From positions 4,922,027 through 4,986,026 of the forward strand of contig NC_054390.1 of assembly GCF_001625195.1 (NCBI RefSeq): DNA of 64,000 bases, in the 5' to 3' direction. The notes under the pieces are model-generated. The model saw nothing but the letters and a program-made list of their open reading frames with translations, was not told the origin of the DNA and ran no database searches. Source of the DNA: Drechmeria coniospora. Lineage: Eukaryota > Ascomycota > Sordariomycetes > Hypocreales > Ophiocordycipitaceae. Every line of letters begins with the position of its first letter. The first letter of the stretch is position 1. Position numbers and translations under genes: made by a program. This document shows, piece after piece, positions 55,573 through 64,000 of this stretch.

Positions 55573-57408
55573 ATGTCGCTTCTCCGGCAGCTCGTCTCCG
55601 GCAGCAAGATCCGCTCGTCGGAAGGCTGTTGGACATGTCGTGTGCGGCGCAAAAAATGTGCCGAGAATCGGCCCGTATGCGACACCTGTCGTGTGCTGGA
55701 AATCACCTGCTACTTTCAGGACGAAAAGCCAGACTGGATGGATGGCGGGCCGAAGCAAAGAGAGATGGGTGTCAGGATCAAGGCTCAGGTCAAGAAGCAG
55801 GCGAGCTCTCGCCGCGATCGCAAGTACCTCGAGATGCTCGAAGCGGGCACCCGATCGGTCAACCTCGATGACAACGAGCCGGCACACGGCCCTCACGGCA
55901 GCCAGGAGCCCGCGGAAGCCACGCCAGGCATGTCCGGCGCATCCGACACGGATCCGTCACCGCGCAGCCTCGAGATGGGCTCGACGCCGGCGTCGACCAA
56001 CACGAATGGCACGTCGCCCCGCGAGGGCCCCTGGCACAGCCAGTTGTTCAGCCGACAGGCCGACCCGGACTCGACGCCGGACGTGGACATACATTTCCTC
56101 ATGATCTACCTCGACTACGTGTTTCCCTACCTGTTTCCGCACTACCGTCCTCCCGTCCTCGCCGGCGGTCGAGGCTGGATCCTCGACGTAATCCAGAGCA
56201 ACCGCTGCGTCTACCACACGGCCATCTCCCTCGCCAGCGCCTTCTTCGCCATCGTGCTCGCCAACGGCCAGGAGGAGCACGAAGAATGCACAGCCAGGAT
56301 GGTGCACAATCTCGAAAGCCAGCTCGAGCTGGGGCTCAAGGAGCTGCAGAAGGAGATGCGCATCCTCAACGCCGGCACCGCCTTTGACAAGCAAAAGGGC
56401 CTCGTCGTCATGCAGAGCATCATCCAGATGCTCTTCTTCGAGGTTGCCACGGCCAAAAAGGACAATTGGAAGATGCACCTCGACGCCGCCATTGCCCTCT
56501 TCCTGCAGATCGTGCCGCGGCCGGAGGAGTGGACGGAGACGCTCAACGACCTCTACACGCCAAAGTGGCCACCGCCCGAGCTCGGTCTCCGACGGCCGTG
56601 GAGCACGAACCAAGCGGCGCTGCGCTTCTTTACCGCCACCATCATGTACATCGACGTCATCTCGAGCGTCACCCTCGGCAACGCCCCGCGCCTGTACCCG
56701 TACCAGCCGGCCGTCATCCCCGGATGCGTCACCATCCCGCGCGGCGTCGAGCCCGTCCCGGCCGGACCTCTCTTCCTCGAAGACTTCTTCGGCCTCTCCA
56801 ACTATATGGTCCAGGCCCTGGCCGACGTGGCGGCGCTGGAATCGTGGAAGCGGCTGCAGAAGCAGACCGGTTCGTTGTCGGTGAACGAGCTCGTCTCTCG
56901 CGGCCAGGTCCTCTCGGACGCCATCAAGGGCGGCCTCCAGATGCTCGAGGCCCAGGCCCAGGCCCACGAGGCCGCTCAACCTCGGTTTCAGCTGCTCGTC
57001 TCGGACCCCATCACCTCGGACCCCCAAGAGCACCCGACGTATCAGATGATATGGCTGCTCGCGACCCTGAGCTATCTCAACGTCGTCATCTCCGGCTGGC
57101 AGCCGTCGAACCCGGAAATTCGCTGGTCCGTGGCGAAGGCGACGGAGCTGCTGTCGCAGGTCCCCAGGGGCGCGTCCTTGCGGGCCCTGGCCTGGCCCTT
57201 TTGCCTCTCCGGCTGCCTGTCGCCGCCGGAGCAGCAGGATGCGTATCGGACCATGGCGCAGCGCCTCGGCCCCTTGCAGATATTCGGAACGATCAAGGAG
57301 GCCATGGAGATTATGGAAAAGGTCTGGTCCATCAGGGGGCAGATTGACGAATCATGGGACATGTGCAAGTGCCTCAACGTTTTGGGCCATGGCGTTTTGC
57401 TTATTTGA
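55573..57408 (+). CDS. Zn2Cys6 fungal transcription factor
   Basis: Intronless frame of 611 residues from ATG 55573; the frame opens slightly earlier but only with a TTG. The Gal4-type binuclear zinc cluster is complete: Cys19, 22, 29, 36, 39 and 46 in GCWTCRVRRKKCAENRPVCD and TCRVLEITCYF. A basic linker follows (MGVRIKAQVKKQASSRRDRK), then a disordered Ser/Thr/Pro segment to about residue 170. The rest is the helical fungal-specific regulatory region: FLMIYLDYVFPYLFPHYRPP, GRGWILDVIQSNRCVYHTAI, GLVVMQSIIQMLFFEVATAK and RFFTATIMYIDVISSVTLGN. This resembles the Fungal_trans_2 / DUF3468 type. Targets are unknown; no neighbouring pathway genes suggest one. Confidence 0.92.
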   Translation: MSLLRQLVSGSKIRSSEGCWTCRVRRKKCAENRPVCDTCRVLEITCYFQDEKPDWMDGGPKQREMGVRIKAQVKKQASSRRDRKYLEMLEAGTRSVNLDDNEPAHGPHGSQEPAEATPGMSGASDTDPSPRSLEMGSTPASTNTNGTSPREGPWHSQLFSRQADPDSTPDVDIHFLMIYLDYVFPYLFPHYRPPVLAGGRGWILDVIQSNRCVYHTAISLASAFFAIVLANGQEEHEECTARMVHNLESQLELGLKELQKEMRILNAGTAFDKQKGLVVMQSIIQMLFFEVATAKKDNWKMHLDAAIALFLQIVPRPEEWTETLNDLYTPKWPPPELGLRRPWSTNQAALRFFTATIMYIDVISSVTLGNAPRLYPYQPAVIPGCVTIPRGVEPVPAGPLFLEDFFGLSNYMVQALADVAALESWKRLQKQTGSLSVNELVSRGQVLSDAIKGGLQMLEAQAQAHEAAQPRFQLLVSDPITSDPQEHPTYQMIWLLATLSYLNVVISGWQPSNPEIRWSVAKATELLSQVPRGASLRALAWPFCLSGCLSPPEQQDAYRTMAQRLGPLQIFGTIKEAMEIMEKVWSIRGQIDESWDMCKCLNVLGHGVLLI

Positions 57409-60400
57409 TACCCAACGAATGCAATATTGAACGCCATCAACGAGCACGCTTCTGCCTCTGATAGTGTTCCATTTGTTTATCGCCCCCCCGACTGTCGGAA
57501 TCGCGACTTTTACCGATTGAAATCCTCCAACCAGCCATCGTTCGTCGAGGCAACGATTCGAGGTAAGGAGGCTTGTTAAGGGGCATACGACCGAGAACTA
57601 TGATGATGGACGCCTCCTTCCAAAATCTCTCCACCTTGGCCATGTTCTATTCTATTCAATGCTTTCCAAGATACCCAGCCTACTCTCGGCTCATTCCCCG
57701 TGGCCACCCATCATCCAAAATGGCACGTACCGCTTGTATACGCCTGCGCCTTGTCCTACTCCCGATACATCACGCGCCGTTGTGAAGGACGACACAGGTG
57801 ACTGGACACGACAATCAGTTGATCCAAGGCAGCTGTGCCGAGAAAGATGATGCTCAAAGTTCAATGCTGTTTGCTCAACTGATGCAAACTCGACAGACGC
57901 CTGGAGGCGGGACCCCCGTCATTTCAGGGTTTTCGGGGAACAGTGGATCGTGCGGGAGTTTTCCCCGTTGCACGAGGCAGCGAGTCTGCATCGAATTGTG
58001 CGCCGGACGAAGTTTCGGGAGAGAATGCGGTCGCAGCGCTAAAGAGCGCAGCGGTGCTCGGGTCGTAGCTCGACAACCTGCTGTCTGGACGACCATTCGC
58101 TTGCCTGGCAGGGTCAGCATTTCTCCTTGCCGAGAATGAACCGTTTTGGACTCACGAGGGTTTACGAGTCCTCGCCTCCTCCGGAACCATGTCCCGGAAG
58201 CCGTTGTGTGTGCTCATTCCGCAGCCCATATTGCATAAAGATGACGATTCGGTTCTGGGTTGCTTGAGGGGAGATGCAAAAAAAGGTCCATGACGGGGCG
58301 AGGCATTCGACCGAATATAAGCGCTGTGCAACTGCTATCGAACAGAGAACGGAGGGTGAACAAGGCCATGATGGGCGGTAGGAGTAAATTGCCGGTCACA
58401 GCCGTGACGTGGGAAGTTATTCACTGCTTTCGATATGGATGTGGTGCCAATCCACCAGTCACGGGCCTTGGCTTTGTTGTTTGCTACGCTCGTGCCACGG
58501 CAGGAAATCGATTTCGGAACAGGTGCACAGGGTGTCGTCGACAGGCTGATTGTGCTGGTGCCGGAGGACCGAGTGAAAGGTCCGTCCCTTGCACATGTAG
58601 CATTCTTCTGCGAGCACACGACCTACATTTGAAAAAAATCCTCTGGTTGATCATCTTGTCAAGAAAGGGAACGGGGGAGCTGGTATCGTTGACTTTCATC
58701 CTGATCCCTGGTCAGCAGTTGACACTCGATTCCTCTTCATTTCCGTCCATTCATATGGCCATCAACAATCATGGAGGAGAGGCAGCGCGGCCCCCCCAAC
58801 GCTCCCATGAGCCCCGCCAAATTGCCCGTCCTACGACGAGCTTGTTGATGAGGTGACAGCACGGATTCTCCATTGCGGTGCCGCGAGCGCCATCTCCTCG
58901 GCTCGTCCACCGTCATCCCTGTGGCGCTGTGAGGATTGACGGACATGAGCACGAATGCGATGCGATGGCGAGAAAAGGTAGAGATACACTCTCGGTGGTG
59001 ACGGTGACGGTCCGTGGCCCGCATCTGCGTGCGAGGAGAGCGGTTCTCCATTGATGCTGTATGCCAAAGCTGTAGGAGAAGTCGGAATAGTCCCGTTTGC
59101 CATTCGACGATGGGTAATTCCAGTCGACGATTTGACTGTGCGAGGTTGTAGAGTGAAACAGGTTCAACTGGATGCTTGTTGGTCGCCATTCTTCCAGACA
59201 GCTTGAAAAGGGGGATTGCCCTCGTAGAGGCATGGAGGGTGGCATGAATTGAGATGATTCCACGGCCGTTGATGCATTCCATTGTTCGAATCATGCCACT
59301 TTGCGAGCACGCAGAGCGCACTGCCGAACATGTGCATGCGTTTTCGTCATTTTCATGGTCAGCTCGGTTGGTGCCAGGAAGCAGACAAAGGAAGAGCAGT
59401 TGGGGCCGTCACCATCGGAACAGGGCACGGAACAGGTTGTTGAACAGATGCACCATCGTATATATACATATACGTGTGCTTGTTTGTGTGTTTGTGTGTG
59501 CGTATTCGCTGGAACGCTGGCTTTACATTGGACGCTCAGATCATCATCAGGTCAAGGGCCAGCCCATCAACTTCCCTGGACAACCTCTGGCGGAGTTTCC
59601 ACGGCTATGTTGTTGGATGCCGGAGATGGGTCATCGACCGTCTTGGAGGGAGCGGCGATGTTTGGTTCCGGGCTATCATGCGGCGGTGGCTGGTGTCGAG
59701 CATGCGAGTGATGTCGTCGTCGACTCGCGTGGCGTCCAGGAGGTCGTCGTCGTCGGCGGCGGCGATTGCGGCGTCGCGACCGTGAAGTCGGCACGCGCAC
59801 GTCAACTTCGACACGATAGGCAGAGCTGGGCCTGGGTCCCCAGAGATGTCCTCCAATGGGGTGCGAGCTAGGAAGGTCCGAGTTGGCGAAGCCAAGGCAA
59901 CGGGGACAGACGGCGCCAAGAGGGCGGATGATCGCTTACATGCGATAGGTGTTGTGGTCGGGGTGTTCCTCGTTGGGAGGCAGCTTGGTACAGACGCAAC
60001 CCATGGCGACGGACGTACGGCTCGAGGAGCAGCAAGTCAATCGGCTACTGAAATTGGTCGATTTCGGGTATGGGAGTGATGTCTACGTCGGTCGCTGCGG
60101 TGGAAGAAGCGACGCGTGCCATGGCTGACGGGTGGAGGGAAATGTCCGAGTGCCAACTTGGCATCCCATACCGTACGTGTTCCAATATGCCATCTATATA
60201 TGCCCCATTATTTGGCGTGCCATACAGGACACGAGGGTTTGAAGAACGGTGAGTGCGTGCATGCTGACTTTGCCGGACGGCAGGCGAGATTTGGCGAATG
60301 TCGCAGCGAGTTCGCACATCACGTTGGGTGTGCATGGTGCACATCTGCAAACGATGGTCTCTGCAAGCAGAAGCAGTGACTGGTGGAGGGGGTATTTGTG

Positions 60401-63400
60401 CAGAGAAGAGGGCCTGCTTCGTCGCTGCGTAAACGAGGTGGGTGTAGGTTGGATGAATGGTGGTGAGATGGAAGCGAGCATGGCGGTGCAGTAATACGTG
60501 CCTCAGGCACTTTTATGGAGCTGTTTATTGGTTACAGTACGGAGTACGGAGTATTACTTACACCTTTGTCTTTATCGTCGTGGAAGTACCCTTGCAACGT
60601 TGGCAGTAAGGAAAGTGACCTACAGAGAGATATTCGATTCGTTTGATTGCCCCCCCCACCCCCGCAGTACTGTACGGTCAGCACAGTACGTACGTACTTA
60701 CATGTAATACAGTAATTGTACATGCACTTGCACATGCCTGAGTTGCGAAGCAAGGGAGCGTGTGCAAGTGACCATTAATACTGTAATTACAGTACGGAGT
60801 ACGGAGTAGGTAGTACTTACACGTACGTGCTTACTGCAAGTGCGGAATGCGAGTACTGTATACTTGTCGAGCGGCACGTTGGCGGGCGTGCTGGCAGTGG
60901 AGGCAGGCATGTACAGTACGATATTCAAGAGTTTTTGCCATCATGATTCGTGTATTGTGGGGTTCTGGCGTAGCAGTTACTTACTCGTTTGCCAGCAAGT
61001 AAGTACAAGTAATCGCACTTGCAAGTACAGATTGGTGTGCCTGTGCAGCACGTTCCAAGGCCAGGTGGCGGTACCGAGTACGGACAACAGCAATTGGTAT
61101 ACGAGTAAGTATTAAGTATTGTACGGAGTACGGGGTACGGAGTGCGTACTTACTTGTAAGTACGTCCAGTGCAGTAATTACTGTACGAAGTAAGTACGTG
61201 CGCGGTACATGCACAAGCGTAGCCTACGGGATACGAGCACATGCTAGCTAGTAGGCACTGCACCGTACGCATATGGGTGCGAGTTCGGGGTCGGTCGTGG
61301 CGCTGGCAATCTAGCGCCCAGCCCACTAGCGCACCCCAAGTATCAACATCTCAGATCAGGTAGATTCCCTGCCGCGGGGGCTGCGAGGGCTTTTCAGCGC
61401 CAAGCGGCGCATCCAGCAAGGTGCTCGCGGAGGGCGGCAGGGGTTGGTCAGCCGCCGGCACAGGATTGGCCTACCGGATCATGGCTTGTGGGGGACCACT
61501 AGGGCGACTATGCTTGTGCTGCATCACTATTATAGCTAATTACTAGGTACTGTATACAACTACATGTAAGGACGTACGTGTTTGGAGGTGCACACTGTTA
61601 GCATACGGCAAGTAAGTAATAATAGTAATAATACATGTTCAACTACTCCGTAATCCAAGCGCCAACTGTCTGCACCGAGCCCACGTACTTGCCATGTACG
61701 AATACTGTCCTTCGTATTCCGTACTCCGTACAGCAGCAACGATGCGCCCCGTACGGAGTAATTACGTGGTGCTGTGGTTCTTTCACCATCTCGATGCACA
61801 ATTTCCGTGCAATATTCCTCCTGTACATGCACGGAGCACTTTGGCACTGTACGATGACACGCACCTGACTCCGCACAGCACAGTGCAATGACTGGAGGTA
61901 CTTGCACGCACACACGCTCCAATCCGGTAGTTGTACTCCGTATACCTCGAAGTACGGAGTACTTAGTTTCATGCAAGCACTTGTTTGAATGCCAACACAC
62001 TTGCACCTCACGTGTTCCACTGCAACCTGCAAATCTTCCACGTACTGACACCTAAGCACAACCCACGCATGCTGCCCGGGGACGGTTGACGCCTCGCTCG
62101 TCTACTATGCCGCGTCAATGATGAACGGGATGGCAATCATACGACATTCCGCCTGCATGCCCTGCACAAGTTGCTATTGTCCTTTGCCTTTGCCGCCTTG
62201 AGCCAAGCAAGCCATCTTCAGCCCGTATTCGTATCACATGACCATGGTCCGCAGGGAGGAAAGTACACTTTGGTGCGCCGTACCCAAGTGCGAGGCACCA
62301 TACCTATAACGGTACGGAGTACTCGCGTTCTGTGCAGCATTATTACAGTACATATATACGTACTGTACTTGTTTGCAAATGCTTGCACGAACTTGTCAGC
62401 GGCAGACGACGAGCGACGACAAGCGGCTGTCAACAATAACAACAGACAATCGGCGATCCCGTCCAACGTCTCCATCCCTCGTTGGCCGCGTCCCGCGTTC
62501 CTGCGCCCTTCTTGCTTCCTGTCTCGCAGCCATCTCCGTCCAACACGTGGGGAGCTGCATCTCAGCCCTGACCCGGCGTCAGCCTCCATGTCTCACACCC
62601 GCTTTCCTGCTCGTGCGTCGTCTGTCGTCGTCGTCATTCAACGCCAAGCTCGGATGGGCCTTGGCGACTTGCTGCTAATACCTGCAAGTACTTGCAGCTA
62701 CTGGCTTCCAGCCCAGTGTCGAGCTACACGTACTGTGCGCGTGCAAGCACGTACGTGCCATCGTACAGGTAGGTGCGTAGGGGCATTTTTTGCTGCACGT
62801 GTACAGTGCCGGAATTGAAAATCATCGTAGTTCACCATCGCCGTTGCAGCATCGGCCCCGCGTCAACCAACGACCAAAGGGGGCGACGTCGTAACTCCAT
62901 ACTTTTTGCCCCCCACCGCAAGGGTGCTACTCGCAAGGGCACTCTGCTGTTTCTACCGAGCACCAAACACCTGTGCGTCCGTGCTTTCTGCTACATCATT
63001 GTCGTCGTACCGTGCCTGGGCCGTACGTACTGTGCTTGCAGGCTCTTATTCTGCTCCAGGGGCACGTCACATGAGCAGCGCGTCTCAGCACCACTAGTAC
63101 CTTCGAACTAGGTAGCCGTAGTGGACAAGCTACGATTAACTCTACCGGCGGCTGCGTACCGAGTACGGTGCTAGGTCGGCAGCGCAGGTACGGACGCATG
63201 TAGCTGTACAAAAACGACGGCCACGGCTACAGCGCACCAACGCATCAAGGCCGACGCCAACACCGCTACCAACTCACCAACATCACCAACACCAGCCAAC
63301 CTCCTCCCTTCGCACGCTGACGTTCCGGCAAACTGGTTCGTCTCGCGTGCTAGTTGCAAGAGCATGTACGGAGTAGCCTGTGTCGCGTGCAAACTCGTGC

Positions 63401-63963
63401 CGACCTGTGTAGTGCGCATGCAACGGCAGGCGTGTCCACGCGTGACGCTGTGCCGAGTATGTGCAAGTACTGCATGCATGCAAGAGACTCGGGCCGGCAA
63501 TCGTCGTGTCATGCACGGGCGACGAGTCGAGCGAGCAGACGGACGGAAAAACGTGTGCTCTCGCATGTACAGGTACATGGACCCTGCGGTGGTGTCCAAC
63601 TCGTACGGCCGGGCCCCCGCTAACCATCGCCGCCTGTAGGCGTTGGGTCGCGCCACGGGGCACTAGGCATGTGCTAACGGACCCTAGTCGCCGCTGCGCT
63701 GACGCGTGAATGGGGCCCAGAACGGCTGACAATGGGTGCCAGGTGGAGGGTACAGCGCACCGGCACTGCCCAACTGGTCGCCGCCTTGCCCCAGCGGGCT
63801 TGCACCGTAGCTCCTTAGCTCCTTTGCTCCTCTGCCCGAGCACACGTTCGCATCGGGACATGTATCATCTATCACATCAGCCAACCAACCTTGTTACCTG
63901 CCGTCCGTCGTTCCTACGTCCAACTCGGCTCGACACGTCCTCACACCTCGCATCTTCCACGCC
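57409..63963. other. Gene-poor right flank with GTAC islands
   Basis: About 6.5 kb without a supported intact gene. 57.4-60.5 kb has few GTAC words and may hold decayed coding sequence (58189-58632, listed separately). Short Asp/Arg-rich frames at 59600-59920 (-) are unresolved. A GT-rich stretch lies at about 59474-59500. 60.5-62.8 kb is a dense GTAC / CGGAGTAC island (for example 60536-60552, 60792-60810, 61120-61145 and 61720-61765), with scattered copies to 63.6 kb. Confidence 0.55.
58189..58632 (+). pseudogene. Possible decayed protein-coding gene
   Basis: ATG at 58189 opens a 34-codon frame (MSRKPLCVLIPQPILHKDDD, then SVLGCLRGDAKKG) ending at TGA 58291-58293. A run of seven A (about 58277-58283) lies just before it. 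In the next frame the sequence continues as MTGRGIRPNISAVQLLSN and GGRSKLPVTAVTWEV. From about 58407 the original frame resumes (RGKLFTAFDMDV onward, to 58632). Such alternation suggests a coding sequence broken by indels. I do not recognise the family firmly, and chance is possible. Confidence 0.25.
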
Positions 63964-64000
63964 ATGGAATCCCGCCTTCCCTGCTATATGTCTACCTCCC
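63964..64000 (+). CDS. Possible start of a gene running off the right edge
   Basis: ATG at 63964 in a fungal-like start context (CACGCCATGG) opens a frame that continues to the window end (MESRLPCYMSTS). The preceding ~60 bases are C/T-rich and free of GTAC words, as in the leaders of other genes here. Only twelve codons are visible, so no product can be named. Confidence 0.2.
   Translation, partial: MESRLPCYMSTS

Noticed and set aside
55957..57033. 358-codon minus-strand frame
   Set aside because: It is antisense to the Zn2Cys6 regulator and has low-complexity Val/Glu/Arg composition.
1..64000. CRISPR arrays, tRNA genes, intact transposons or a biosynthetic gene cluster
   Set aside because: I looked for regularly spaced repeats, tRNA B-box-like words with cloverleaf context, transposase or reverse-transcriptase motifs, and PKS/NRPS/terpene enzymes, and found none I could support.

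Overview
The window is nuclear DNA of a filamentous ascomycete. Genes carry short introns (about 55-100 nt) with GT(A/G)NGT donors and CAG/TAG acceptors. Families typical of Pezizomycotina are present: a PTH11-type receptor, a Clr5-domain protein, a Zn2Cys6 regulator and a DHA2 drug transporter. Protein style and codon use suggest Sordariomycetes, most likely Hypocreales; this is inference and no species is claimed. I see no operons, rRNA, tRNA, CRISPR or intact transposon.

Layout. 1-4.3 kb: gene-free, rich in GTAC / TACGGAGTA-like motifs, with one possible gene relic. 4.3-5.9 kb: PTH11-like receptor (-). 5.9-13.9 kb: long gene-free, motif-rich stretch. 13.9-23.8 kb: conserved hypothetical, Clr5-domain protein with two internal repeats, mitochondrial D-lactate dehydrogenase and PHAF1/UPF0183 protein (all +). 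25.6-29.7 kb: DHA2 transporter (+) convergent with a secreted oxalate decarboxylase (-), separated by three degenerate ~125-nt tandem repeats. 31.6-32.5 kb: DUF1275 membrane protein. 35.4-38.1 kb: Srk1/Rck2-type kinase. 38.8-40.7 kb: hypothetical (-). 41.2-54.3 kb: dense housekeeping block with RPN11 (-) divergent from RPD3 (+), Pol III subunit RPC34 (+), cyclophilin with a likely mitochondrial isoform (-), epsin ENT3 (+) and a MARVEL protein (+). 55.6-57.4 kb: Zn2Cys6 regulator. 57.4-64 kb: mostly gene-free and motif-rich, with a possible decayed gene and perhaps a new gene starting at the right edge.

The genes are mostly unrelated cellular functions (protein degradation, chromatin, transcription, folding, trafficking, respiration, stress signalling) and not a metabolic cluster. 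The most distinctive non-coding feature is the alternation of compact gene blocks with islands packed with GTAC-centred palindromic words. Exon boundaries below were derived by hand from splice signals, reading-frame continuity and family conservation; none was checked against transcripts.
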